From assembly GCA_003228195.2 (NCBI GenBank), contig QGNO01000003.1, positions 62,001-126,000 on the forward strand: a stretch of 64,000 nt of DNA, written 5' to 3'. Below the pieces are notes generated by a model. That model worked only from the letters and a program-made list of their open reading frames with translations. It did no database searches and was not told the origin of the DNA. Positions within the stretch are counted from its first letter, which is position 1, and the number at the start of each line of letters is the position of its first letter. The translations under genes were made by a program, and so were the position numbers. This document shows, piece by piece, positions 1-9,833 of the stretch. Origin of the DNA: Chloroflexota bacterium (GTDB lineage Bacteria > Chloroflexota > Dehalococcoidia > Lucifugimonadales > QGNO01).

Positions 1-63
1 GTCTTCGTCAGAAGCCGACTTGAGAACGTCCAAAATTTCGTAATAATCTTTCTTAATAGCCAC
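1..63 (-). CDS. dnaJ: DnaJ molecular chaperone, N-terminal fragment (runs off window edge)
   Basis: Reverse strand from GTG at 63 reads (V/M)AIKKDYYEILDVLKSASDED, matching the J-domain start (KDYYEIL). Confidence 0.8.
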   Translation of the reverse strand, partial: MAIKKDYYEILDVLKSASDED

Positions 64-456
64 GATCACACAACCCCATATGTAAACAATTTATATCGTA
101 TCAGGCTTAACAATACTTTTGTGGGTTTGGAAGGAATGGTGATTACAATGTTTCATCGAGGGAAAATAGTTCATGCCTGCACCCATACGAGTTGCCAAGC
201 ATATCATCCATTAATTGAAAAACATACCGAACACTGAAAATCGGGGTTGAGTATCTCATCAGAGCGGCCCAATAATAACTACAGAACCATAAGGTTACAC
301 ATAACGGGAATAAGTCACACTGGCGTTTCGTAGTTTATCCATCGCATGTTCCCTACCGATCTTCCCTTTAACGCTTCCAGCATCTGAGACCTTTGAAACC
401 ACTTCGGGCATAATTCCAGTGCCTTCAATTAATTCAATCACACTCTGAACCATCCT

Positions 457-495
457 AAAAAGAAGAGGGACCCCAATGGAGTCCCTCTTCTTTTT
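457..495 (-). terminator. Rho-independent terminator downstream of the secreted protein gene (possibly bidirectional)
   Basis: Perfect 15-bp inverted repeat AAAAAGAAGAGGGAC / GTCCCTCTTCTTTTT, 9-nt loop, A tract on one side and T tract on the other. Confidence 0.85.
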
Positions 496-516
496 ACTAT
501 CGACTTCTGGTTGTTA

Positions 517-3351
517 TTACGAAACCAGTATGCCAGCGGCGGTCACATAGACCCAATACCCTGCGCCTACAGTTACTGTCGCAAAGTTGTTCGGTAGGAC
601 CTTAGTCCACGTTCCAGCTTGCGTGTCGTAGGTGTAAGCGGTCACCCATGATGTGCTACCAAAGTATGTATCAGCAGACACGGTGTCACCAGGTGATTGG
701 GAACCCAATACCGTGATTGGAACCATGTTCCAACCAGCCGACAGGTTGATTGCCGGTGGTGGGGCATCAAAGCCCTGCCCAGGCACGCTAACCTTAATCG
801 GGCTAAATGACGTGGTATTCACCCAGTATGCATATGATCCGTCAACTGTCGACAGAGTACCACTCAAGGTACCGTCTGCATCACGTGTTGCAGATAGCCA
901 TGCACCATTCTGATAACTAGTCACCGACTTAACTTCGGATACAGTTATGACACTGTTGATAGCAGAGTCAGCAGGCTCGCCTGGCAAGGATATCAAGTTC
1001 ATTCCAGGCTTCAAAGGTATGCTAACGTCCGGGGTCGCCTTTACCGTAAAGGTAACAGAGGCGTTTGAGGCCAAAGTGTTACCTGCATCGTCAGTACCAT
1101 TGATCTCAAGATCGTGGTCGCCAAGGGCTAGGCCGCTCGTCGACAAGATAAAGGTCTGGTTATCGGTAGTAGCTTCCGTACCTAACACATCAGCGTCATC
1201 CAACGTTAGTACCGTTAGGGTAACTGCCTTGTGCGTGTCACCATCGTACTCACTAGCTTCACCAGTCCAGTTGATCGTGACGAACGGGTCATTCCTGGTC
1301 ACATCCGTGCCGTTAGCGGGAGTCACGGATGGCGCCGGGATACTGTCGTCCATCTCTATCATGATCGCACTTGACGAAGCAGGATCATTGCCGCCACCGC
1401 TTCCGGCGTTACCAGCAGTATCAGTACCGGTAACTTTAATTACAAAGGCGCCGTCATCAAGTCCGCGGGCAGTTAGCCACGCATCCACGTCGATTGTCTT
1501 ACTCCACTGGTTGGTACCGAGGAACGTCAGGGAACCTGAGTCCACCATACCTCCTGCAGGCGCTGCAGCCGTGGACAATATCAAAGTACTACTGCCAGAT
1601 GCTGCCCCAACCGTAATGACCGGGTTAGTCAGCAAAGTCTCGTTGGCTTCCACCTGTATCGTAATTTCATCGTCACTTACAGGCACGCCTGTTCCTTCAG
1701 CAGTTATTGTAGTAGTGAAGGTTGGTGCAAGCCCGTCAGCAGCGGCACTGTTGGTCAAAACCGCGGTGTTCGCGTTACCAGCAGCGTCCTCGATCGAGCC
1801 AGCGGCCACTTCTACCTTGGGGGTAGCAGATGGACCCTTCGCACCGACGGTCAGGAACACACTGTCAGTCTGACCAGAGTGCCAGTCAGCTGCGACTGCA
1901 GCAACACCGTCAACGGTGAAGTCCGCAGCAGCTACTGAGTCACCATCAATGGCACCGTCAAAGATGACGCGAATGCTCGTGGTCTTGCCCTTAGTCACAT
2001 CTGTGATCAGACGGGCACTACCTGACTTAGAAGCGTCCCAATACTGTCCGAGGATAACATTGGGATCCGTAGAACTAAGTGTAACGGCCGCACGGTCCAG
2101 TGTGAACGTATGAGGATCGGCCGCACCTTCCGCAGCGGTGGTGGTATCGACATCACTCTTTCCAGTGTTGCCGGCATCATCCTTGGCTTCCATATACCAC
2201 TCGTAATCTCCATCGCCAGCGGCGGTCAGATCTACTTGGACTGACGCGCTTTTACCACCGGTGATCGTTGTCAAGGTGTATTCACCGTTGACGAAGCCCT
2301 GAGCGCTATCGTCCGAGGTCAAAGCATCGTTCTTAATTTCCTTCCAGGTCGTTCCCTCATTAAGGGAAATGTAGAACTTAATGGTGGTTGATTTTACTCC
2401 TGACTGTGCATCAGTCACGTCACCGGCAAGAACAGTCGTCACAGAGTTGGTCTCTGTTGCCTTGACGGGAGTAAGACCGGTGGCCTCTGGAGAAGTCAAC
2501 TCAACATTCAGGGTAGCAGTGCGGGATTCTCCGCCCTCGCTAACATCCTTGTATACAGCGCTTATGACGTTGCCGTCACCAGCTGCTATCACTTGGGGGT
2601 TAGACGAGGCATTAGACGCAGTAGCCAGCGTGAAGGTGTCAGTGAAGACGCCTGTATTCAAGCCGGTCTCTGCAAGAGTGACTGAGAAACCAGTCTGGTC
2701 CGACGTGCTCTTGAGAGTCACGGTGGTCGTATTCGCTTCAGAACCGAAGTAAATCAAAGCGAAGTCACCAGTACCAGAAGTCTTGGATATGGTCACAGTG
2801 TTCATTCCTATGTCTACAACTGAAAGACCTACCAAGTTGTCAGCCGGGTCTCCAACAACAATCACGTCATTGGTTGACAGGCCGTTAGCTTCTCGGGCTG
2901 AGTTGAGTGCGTCAACATCTGCCGCACCAGCCGCAGCCAGGACCAACGCATTAGTCATAGTGCCGGTGTATGTGCCACCTAGAGCATTAATCGCCGCCGT
3001 TATAGCTGTAAGATCAGTCACAGGCGTGCTAAGCGTCGCGTCCTCAACAATTCCAGCCCAGTCAGCTATAGGAGCTGTGTTCGGGTAGACCGTTATAGGC
3101 GAGATAGCCGCAAATGTATAAGCAGCGGTCCCCCCCCTACCAGCGACCTCGGCCTTCTGGAGGACAGGCACGTTAACATCACTGTCCGTGACCGTTATCT
3201 TAACGGTCTTGCTCAAGTCAGACCAGCTGGTATCCATTGCGATGGTACCAACCACTCCTGACGGAGCGGCTAAAGCACTCGCTGCGCCTAAAGCGGCTAA
3301 CAGCAGCGCCGTAACTCCAATTAAAGAAAGAAAACTGAAACGCTTATTCAC
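517..3351 (-). CDS. Large secreted surface/S-layer-like protein with Ig-like repeats
   Basis: 944 aa; signal peptide MNKRFSFLSLIGVTALLLAALGAASALA; Thr/Ser/Asp/Gly-rich beta repeats; C-terminal repeats ending YWVN/YWVY. GTG start. Confidence 0.8.
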   Translation of the reverse strand: MNKRFSFLSLIGVTALLLAALGAASALAAPSGVVGTIAMDTSWSDLSKTVKITVTDSDVNVPVLQKAEVAGRGGTAAYTFAAISPITVYPNTAPIADWAGIVEDATLSTPVTDLTAITAAINALGGTYTGTMTNALVLAAAGAADVDALNSAREANGLSTNDVIVVGDPADNLVGLSVVDIGMNTVTISKTSGTGDFALIYFGSEANTTTVTLKSTSDQTGFSVTLAETGLNTGVFTDTFTLATASNASSNPQVIAAGDGNVISAVYKDVSEGGESRTATLNVELTSPEATGLTPVKATETNSVTTVLAGDVTDAQSGVKSTTIKFYISLNEGTTWKEIKNDALTSDDSAQGFVNGEYTLTTITGGKSASVQVDLTAAGDGDYEWYMEAKDDAGNTGKSDVDTTTAAEGAADPHTFTLDRAAVTLSSTDPNVILGQYWDASKSGSARLITDVTKGKTTSIRVIFDGAIDGDSVAAADFTVDGVAAVAADWHSGQTDSVFLTVGAKGPSATPKVEVAAGSIEDAAGNANTAVLTNSAAADGLAPTFTTTITAEGTGVPVSDDEITIQVEANETLLTNPVITVGAASGSSTLILSTAAAPAGGMVDSGSLTFLGTNQWSKTIDVDAWLTARGLDDGAFVIKVTGTDTAGNAGSGGGNDPASSSAIMIEMDDSIPAPSVTPANGTDVTRNDPFVTINWTGEASEYDGDTHKAVTLTVLTLDDADVLGTEATTDNQTFILSTSGLALGDHDLEINGTDDAGNTLASNASVTFTVKATPDVSIPLKPGMNLISLPGEPADSAINSVITVSEVKSVTSYQNGAWLSATRDADGTLSGTLSTVDGSYAYWVNTTSFSPIKVSVPGQGFDAPPPAINLSAGWNMVPITVLGSQSPGDTVSADTYFGSTSWVTAYTYDTQAGTWTKVLPNNFATVTVGAGYWVYVTAAGILVS

Positions 3352-3400
3352 TTCCTACCCCCTTATGGATATCCGAAATTGGGATGCGTTGTTTAGACAT
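3344..3400 (-). CDS. Putative 18-aa leader peptide overlapping the start of the secreted protein
   Basis: ATG TCT AAA CAA CGC ... GGA AGT GAA TAA (MSKQRIPISDIHKGVGSE*); its stop overlaps GTGAATAA at the downstream start. Confidence 0.35.
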   Translation of the reverse strand: MSKQRIPISDIHKGVGSE

Positions 3401-3670
3401 AACAAACCGGGGCTCCGCCAAGCGGGGCGCCCGGGACGGGTCTATTCCATTTTTCACAAGGAGAACTTCTCGCGAGTTCATTCCACTCCTTGGCAAGGTC
3501 AAACCCAAGACATTTTTCACGATTTACTCTCGATTGTCAATAGCAACGCTCCATTTTGACCGTCTTCGACAGCCACCGGAACAAGACAACCCTCTTCACT
3601 CACAGAGATTCGGCAGCAACGTCCCTACTCAATAATTAGGACCGTCACTGAGTGTCCAAACCGTGAGGGG

Positions 3671-3700
3671 AGGATAGCTGAAATAAGGCTACCTTGTCAA
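3671..3700 (-). promoter_or_regulatory. Putative promoter of the secreted protein gene
   Basis: Minus strand TTGACA (3695-3700), 18-nt spacer, TATCCT (3671-3676). Confidence 0.45.
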
Positions 3701-3966
3701 GCCTGACAAGGTCATTTTGGAAGTGATATACGATCGAGAATGGGAGAAATCTTAAAGATACATTCTATAAGAAACTATCAAGCTGGGCTATGCTGGAAAT
3801 ACTGCTTAATACAGAATTTTAATCGTCATAACTGCTTTAGAAGGCGATTAAGGGTGATTTTGCCCCTTCTTGTAAACCACAAAAAGGCCACCTAAAGTAA
3901 GTCTGCCAACCATTGAGTACGACAGAGAAATTGTGTAGTTAATAGGTAAAATACTTTATTAACGCT

Positions 3967-5286
3967 TTAAGTTTGTGCGAGTTTGTGTAAGTTAGTTAGG
4001 AAATCCGCGTTGCTTGTACTCTTAGATAACATTCCCATAACTCTTTCAGTTACGTCTGAACTGGCTCCACTATCGGAACTACTCATACTAACCATGCGTC
4101 TTAACAGCCAGATTTGCTTCAAATCTGCCTCACTCAATAAAAGCTCTTCGCGACGGGTACCACTTCTTTGGATGTCTATCGCCGGGAAAATTCTTTTCTC
4201 CGCAAGGCGTCTTTCCAAATGGAGTTCCCAGTTTCCAGTGCCTTTGAACTCCTCATAGATCACATCGTCCATTCGACTCCCAGTTTCCACTAGGCAAGTG
4301 GCGATTATTGTTAGGCTGCCACTGCCTTCGGTATTACGTGCGGCACCGAAAAATTTCTTTGGGGGATAAAGCGCGATAGGATCTATGCCACCTGAAAGTG
4401 TTCTTCCGCTAGTGGGTACAGCCAGATTATAAGCACGGGTAAGCCTAGTTATACTATCAAGCAATATAGCTACATCCTTCTTTCCTTCTACAAGCCTCTT
4501 AGCGCGTTCAAGTGCCAATTCTGCAACGCGGCAATGATCCTCCACGGGCTCATCAAAAGTAGAACTGAAAACTTCACCAGCGACTGATCGCCGAACATCG
4601 GTGACCTCTTCAGGTCGCTCCCCAATCAAGGCAACCATCAAGTGTATATCTGGATAATTCGAAGTTATGCCATGCGCTATCTCTTTGAGCAGCATAGTCT
4701 TGCCAGCCTTAGGAGGCGACACTATGAGCCCACGTTGCCCCTTACCAATGGGTGCGACCAAATCTATGATTCTTGACGAAAGGTTAGTGGGAGCCGTTTC
4801 TAATTTCATATGGGAATCAGGAAAAACGGGCGTGAGTTTTTCGTAGGTAGGCCTACCTCTGGCCTGATCAGGCTCAATTGAGTTAACGGTTTCGACTCTT
4901 GTTAGGCCAAAGTACCGCTCAGCTTCTTTGGGAGGCCTAATCTGACCCGAGACCATATCACCAGTACGAAGCCCAAATCGCCTTATCTGGGATTGGGATA
5001 TATAGACATCGCGTTGCCCTGGCTTGAGTTCACCATTTCGACGCAAGAATCCGTACCCGTCACCCATTGTCTCCAAAACGCCGTCAGCCACTATATTAGG
5101 CTCGGATTTATCTCCCTTCTCGTGCCGTTCGGCGAAATAACCAACGATCCTGTGTAGTATCTCGTCTCTGCCAAGAGACCCAATGGCTTCTACGTTGAAC
5201 CCTGAGATACGATCTGCCAAGTCCGCCAACTCATCCCTTGTCTTGGTTTCCAGTTCAGATAATTGGACAGTAGCATTTGTAGTCAA
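3967..5286 (-). CDS. rho: Transcription termination factor Rho
   Basis: [20 protein letters not shown] and [11 protein letters not shown] motifs; N-terminal cold-shock-like RNA-binding domain (GYGFLRR). Confidence 0.98.
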   Translation of the reverse strand: MTTNATVQLSELETKTRDELADLADRISGFNVEAIGSLGRDEILHRIVGYFAERHEKGDKSEPNIVADGVLETMGDGYGFLRRNGELKPGQRDVYISQSQIRRFGLRTGDMVSGQIRPPKEAERYFGLTRVETVNSIEPDQARGRPTYEKLTPVFPDSHMKLETAPTNLSSRIIDLVAPIGKGQRGLIVSPPKAGKTMLLKEIAHGITSNYPDIHLMVALIGERPEEVTDVRRSVAGEVFSSTFDEPVEDHCRVAELALERAKRLVEGKKDVAILLDSITRLTRAYNLAVPTSGRTLSGGIDPIALYPPKKFFGAARNTEGSGSLTIIATCLVETGSRMDDVIYEEFKGTGNWELHLERRLAEKRIFPAIDIQRSGTRREELLLSEADLKQIWLLRRMVSMSSSDSGASSDVTERVMGMLSKSTSNADFLTNLHKLAQT

Positions 5287-5604
5287 GAATGATCACCTCA
5301 GAGAATGTTTAAGATTTGCTCAAAGTAGAGTTAGTCATTATTAAATAGAATTGTAAGTTTGTCTTTGTACGATTCCAGTAGCCAGGGCAACAGTTCCGGT
5401 CGAGAGTATCTGTCCTCATGTTAATTAAGACAGTCATCCTTAGTATTTATTACTGGATCTGCTCCTAGCAACGTCGCCACTTCCTGCACCGACCATCATA
5501 GGCTTCGCGGGTGGGGGTTGGCACTAATATGGGTATAGTCACAGGGGAGTCAAGGCGAAGCTGCTGAATTATATCAGACGTCAAGAAAATCGTCCACCGT
5601 TGGA

Positions 5605-7251
5605 TTATCTCCGAATCAACGGTAATGGCCGTTGGTCTCCTTTACGAATAGTTTCCTGAGTCGCTTCTAGGAAATCCCTAAACAAAGGGTGGGGACGTTG
5701 TGGACGCGACAAGAATTCAGGGTGGAACTGCGTTCCTAGCATAAATGGGTGGTTTTCCACCTCGCTGATTTCTACAAGTCGTCCATCGGGAGACAAGCCA
5801 CTAGCGATCAAGCCCACTTCCTCTAATAGTGATCGATATGTACTATTAAACTCGTAACGATGCCGATGGCGTTCTTCAATTTCGGATCTACCATAGGCCC
5901 TTGCCGCCCGAGTATTTGGAACTAGTTGACACTTGTAGATACCAAGCCTCATTGTGCCGCCCATTTGCTTTACCTGCAGTTGTCCTGGCATCAAATCTAT
6001 GACTGGGTGTTTAGTATCTGGATCAAACTCCGTAGAATTTGCGTCGGAATAACCTAACAAGCTGCGAGTATATTCCACCACCATCATCTGCATTCCAAGG
6101 CATAATCCGAAATATGGCACAAGGTTTTCCCTCGCATATTTAACGGCCTGAATCATTCCATCAATTCCCCTAGGCCCAAAACCACCAGGAACCACTATGC
6201 CTTTCGCAAAAGCTAGTAAGTCTTCCGTCCCATACCTCTCAATATCCTCTGATTGTATCCACGAGATTTCTATATCCTTATCGTGAGCAAGGGCTGCATG
6301 GGAAAGAGCCTCTTTCACAGAAATGTATGAGTCCGGCAACTCGGCGTATTTACCCACCACCGCAATCGGTATTTTCTCCCTTTCCAAATTAATTCTATCT
6401 ACAAGTATTCTCCAATTGGACATGTCATTTCGTTTACGATCAAGATTCAGAGACCGTAAGAGAATCGAGCCCAAACCTGCGTCTTCAAGAGCAAGTGGAA
6501 CCTCATAGACGTTATCCAAGGTTGGCAAAGCAAACACGGCATCGCGAGAAACATCACAAAAGAGAGATATCTTGTCTTTAATAGCATCCGAAACCGGAAA
6601 GTCACTTCTCGCGATGATTGCATCAGGCTGGATCCCGATACTTCTTAACTCCTTGACGCTATGTTGTGTGGGTTTTGTTTTAAGTTCTCCAGTGGTCACC
6701 ATATTTGGCAACAGCGTAACGTGTATATAGTAAACGTTGTCGCGCCCGGCATCCTTTCTGATTTGACGTATGGCTTCTAGGAAAGGAAGACCTTCAATGT
6801 CACCTACGGTGCCACCCACTTCAACCACAACTACCTCGGCGCCACTTTCAGAGGCAAGGTTAAAAATATGTTCCTTTATCTCATCTGTAACGTGCGGGAC
6901 CGTTTGTATAGTACCTCCAAGATAGTCACCTCGACGTTCCTTAGCGATCACTAGACTGTAAATTTGACCGGCAGTTATATTGGACGACCCTGTAAGCTCA
7001 ATATCTATAAAGCGTTCGTAATGACCCAAGTCTAGATCCGTCTCAGATCCGTCCTTAGTAACAAATACCTCTCCGTGCTGGTATGGCGACATCGTGCCAG
7101 GGTCCACATTGAGATAGGGATCCAATTTCATTACAGAAACCGATATGCCGTGACTCTTCAAAATCCGCCCAATAGAAGCTACGCTAATGCCCTTGCCTAT
7201 GGAGCTCACAACGCCGCCTGTCACAAAAATATATCTTGTACTCATAACCAA
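5605..7251 (-). CDS. pyrG: CTP synthase
   Basis: RYIFVTGGVVSSIGKGI N-terminus and glutamine amidotransferase domain (FGLCLGMQ). Confidence 0.98.
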   Translation of the reverse strand: MVMSTRYIFVTGGVVSSIGKGISVASIGRILKSHGISVSVMKLDPYLNVDPGTMSPYQHGEVFVTKDGSETDLDLGHYERFIDIELTGSSNITAGQIYSLVIAKERRGDYLGGTIQTVPHVTDEIKEHIFNLASESGAEVVVVEVGGTVGDIEGLPFLEAIRQIRKDAGRDNVYYIHVTLLPNMVTTGELKTKPTQHSVKELRSIGIQPDAIIARSDFPVSDAIKDKISLFCDVSRDAVFALPTLDNVYEVPLALEDAGLGSILLRSLNLDRKRNDMSNWRILVDRINLEREKIPIAVVGKYAELPDSYISVKEALSHAALAHDKDIEISWIQSEDIERYGTEDLLAFAKGIVVPGGFGPRGIDGMIQAVKYARENLVPYFGLCLGMQMMVVEYTRSLLGYSDANSTEFDPDTKHPVIDLMPGQLQVKQMGGTMRLGIYKCQLVPNTRAARAYGRSEIEERHRHRYEFNSTYRSLLEEVGLIASGLSPDGRLVEISEVENHPFMLGTQFHPEFLSRPQRPHPLFRDFLEATQETIRKGDQRPLPLIRR

Positions 7252-7700
7252 CTCATTAATCTAAATTCTTAACTTGAAATGAAAAATCGGTACGGAAAGT
7301 GCCATCGGCACACTGGGCCAGTAGTTTGCATTTGCGCGCATAAAGCCGCACTCTAAGTAAGCTTCTGTTTCGCCGTAGCTCATTAACTTATTTAGTCTTC
7401 ACGACTGCGCATTTAATTAATGCCCGTTGAGATTGTAGATGCGGTTTTAAAATAGTGTCAAGCATAATTATTTAAACAACCAACCGCTGGCTTTGCCGAA
7501 GTCACGCCATCGAGCACACCACAATTTGCCCAAAATCAGTTAACTCGTTAAGAAAGGTTAGTAAATCCACAACAGCGACTGACAATCTTTGAAAATTTAG
7601 AGCAAACCCACAGGCAGGGACGCAGACCCCAAGATTGACCTTTATCGTCAAAAAATGTAAAATCTAGCATGTTAAGAGTCATGCGAAAGCAGCCGACGAG

Positions 7701-8249
7701 ATGCGTATAACGGGTGGCGAGGCACGTGGAATTCAGCTTCTAGTGCCGCGTTTTCCTCGTTTCAGACCGACCTCAGATAGAGTGCGCTCAGCACTCTTTC
7801 AGGTGATATCAAATTTGTTGATGAAAGCTCGGGTATTAGATTTATACGCAGGAAGTGGATCTCTCGGAATTGAGGCGCTGAGTCGCGGCGCCGAGCTTGC
7901 CGATTTTGTAGAAATGAATCTTGTCCTATGCCGTGCCATCAGAGATAACTTAAGAAAGACAACCTTAGATGGCAAAGGAATGGTGCGAAGATTGAGCGTC
8001 GGCAGAGCAATCACTACCTTGAAAGGACCCTACGATATAATACTCCTAGATCCGCCTTACAATCGGCCTGATCTAGACGAAACGATGGAGAAACTGGGAG
8101 ATTCAACTCTCCTGGCAAACAAAGGTCTGATCGCTTTGGAACACAGTAAACAGCAGGTCCCACAGCAAAGTTATGGAATCTTGGAAAAATATTCGGAACG
8201 ACGGTACGGAGATACAATGCTAACGTTTTACAGAGAGGCAATGTCATGA
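7701..8249 (+). CDS. rsmD: 16S rRNA (guanine(966)-N(2))-methyltransferase RsmD
   Basis: MRITGGEARG, LDLYAGSGSLGIEALSRGA and DPPYN motifs; upstream of coaD. Confidence 0.95.
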   Translation: MRITGGEARGIQLLVPRFPRFRPTSDRVRSALFQVISNLLMKARVLDLYAGSGSLGIEALSRGAELADFVEMNLVLCRAIRDNLRKTTLDGKGMVRRLSVGRAITTLKGPYDIILLDPPYNRPDLDETMEKLGDSTLLANKGLIALEHSKQQVPQQSYGILEKYSERRYGDTMLTFYREAMS

Positions 8250-8734
8250 CTTTAGGTCTTTATGCAGGTAGTTTTGATCCGATAACTAAGGGGCATCTCG
8301 ACATCGTGCAACGGGCGGCATCGATTGCAGGGAAACTCGTACTAGCTGTATTTGACACGCCATCCAAAGGCTTACTTTTCTCTACCAACGAACGGCTACA
8401 ATTGTGTCAAAGCGCCGTGGCAGGAATGAAAAATGTCGAGGTTGCAAAATTTAGTGGTCTCCTAGTTGAATTCGCCAGGTCGATCAACGCAAATTTCATG
8501 ATCCGTGGGCTCAGGAACATTACCGACCTAGATTATGAAGTGGCAATGCTAATGATGAATCGAAAACTGAATCCCAGAGTAGACACTATATTCCTTTATA
8601 CCAGTCAAGAGTATCAATCAATCAGTTCTTCTTTGATAAAGGAGGTAGCCAGTTTTGGAGGCGATATAACTGACCTTGTAACAAAGGATGTTGCCCAAGC
8701 TCTGAAAAGTAAACTAAGTGCTCAGGCACAATAA
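8246..8734 (+). CDS. coaD: Phosphopantetheine adenylyltransferase
   Basis: LYAGSFDPITKGHLDIV and MIRGLRNITDLDYE motifs; ATGA overlap with rsmD. Confidence 0.97.
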   Translation: MTLGLYAGSFDPITKGHLDIVQRAASIAGKLVLAVFDTPSKGLLFSTNERLQLCQSAVAGMKNVEVAKFSGLLVEFARSINANFMIRGLRNITDLDYEVAMLMMNRKLNPRVDTIFLYTSQEYQSISSSLIKEVASFGGDITDLVTKDVAQALKSKLSAQAQ

Positions 8735-8820
8735 AATAACTCGAAAGGGGAATATCATCGAAATCTTCGGCATTATAGATAAATTAGAATCATTGGCAAC
8801 TTCAGGCATACGAGTCCCTA

Positions 8821-9251
8821 TGAGTAAGAAACTCTTCGTAGATTCTGAGACACTTCTCGAACTCGTAGATCAATTGCGAGTCTCAATTCCACAGGACATA
8901 TCTACAGCTAATGAAGTCATAAGGAAACGAGAAGAGTTGCTCAATCAGTCTTTGGGAGAAGCAAAACGCATTAGGGCGTCCGCTGAAACTGAGTTTCGTT
9001 CCAAGGTAGGGGAAACAGAGCTCGTTAAAGAAGCCGGAAAAGAGGCGAAAGCGATATCAAAGGAAGCTGAAGAAAGGGCTCAGCAAATATTAGATGTCGC
9101 CGAAACTCAAGCTGCAACAAAAAGAACGTCTGCTGATAGGTACGCGCAAGAGCAACTATACAAACTTGAGGAAGAGGTAAACAGACTTCTTAGCACCGTG
9201 CGAAACGGCATAGAAGTACTCGAAGCACAACAAAAAGTTTCCGGCCAGTAG
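8821..9251 (+). CDS. Coiled-coil protein of unknown function, ATP synthase b-subunit-like
   Basis: ORF 8718-9251; likely start ATG at 8821 (MSKKLFVDSETLLELVDQL); long Ala/Glu/Lys-rich helix. Confidence 0.6.
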
Positions 9252-9332
9252 GTGCCGTTCTAAAATTACCGGCAACACACTTGAAACTGGGATCTTAAAG
9301 CTGTGTTTCGTATGACTAAACTTAGAGTAAGT

Positions 9333-9833
9333 CTACGAGTCTGAGTGGAAATCGCCGCTCTGGCCGCCTCGCTTGCTAATCAACCGAACGTCTCCGATCT
9401 TCATCTCCCTGTCTACAGCTTTGGCCATATCGTAAATCGTCAACGCGGCCAGCGTTACCGCGGTTAACGCTTCCATTTCAACCCCAGTGTTCGCATTTGT
9501 ACTGGCAAAAGCCGTAACTTCCACCGCTGATCTAGCGTCATCCAAGCTGAACTCGATAGAAACATGACTAAGTGGTATGTTGTGACAAAATGGTATCAAG
9601 TTAAATGTCTGCTTGGCCGCCATTATCCCAGCGACTCTAGCAATTGCCAAAACGTCCCCCTTTTCGATTCCTCGCTCTCTAATCAAAAAAAGTGTCTCTG
9701 GCTTCATGTACACACTGCCTACCGCGACGGCATCGCGTAAGGTGGTCTTTTTATCAGTTAAGTCCACCATTTGACCTCTACCTTCCTCATCAACATGTGA
9801 AAGCCCAATAAATTTATCTACTTTACCTGCCAT
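9333..9833 (-). CDS. moaC: Cyclic pyranopterin monophosphate synthase MoaC
   Basis: MVDLTDKKTTLRDAVA, IPFCHNIPLSHV and GVEMEALTAV motifs. Confidence 0.97.
   Translation of the reverse strand: MAGKVDKFIGLSHVDEEGRGQMVDLTDKKTTLRDAVAVGSVYMKPETLFLIRERGIEKGDVLAIARVAGIMAAKQTFNLIPFCHNIPLSHVSIEFSLDDARSAVEVTAFASTNANTGVEMEALTAVTLAALTIYDMAKAVDREMKIGDVRLISKRGGQSGDFHSDS

Noticed and set aside
653-3088. Track ORFs on + opposite the secreted protein (e.g. 947-1873, 308 aa)
   Set aside because: Antisense to a clear signal-peptide protein; low-complexity Ser/Val/Ala translation typical of mirror frames.
3188-3635. Track ORFs 3188-3559 and 3384-3635 (+) upstream of the secreted gene
   Set aside because: Overlap the signal-peptide region and leader on the opposite strand; no SD or protein-like motif.
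5596-5623. ACCGTTG...CAACGGT inverted repeat over the pyrG stop
   Set aside because: Only 7 bp with a 14-nt loop and no T tract; insufficient support.
7600-7640. GAGCAAACCCACAGGCAGGGACGCAGACCCC resembles the 5' half of a c-di-GMP-I (GEMM) riboswitch (GCAAACC...GGGACGCAAAGCC)
   Set aside because: No GNRA-capped stem and no second domain (GGGTTACCGA-like receptor) before rsmD; probably coincidental. A covariance-model search would settle it.
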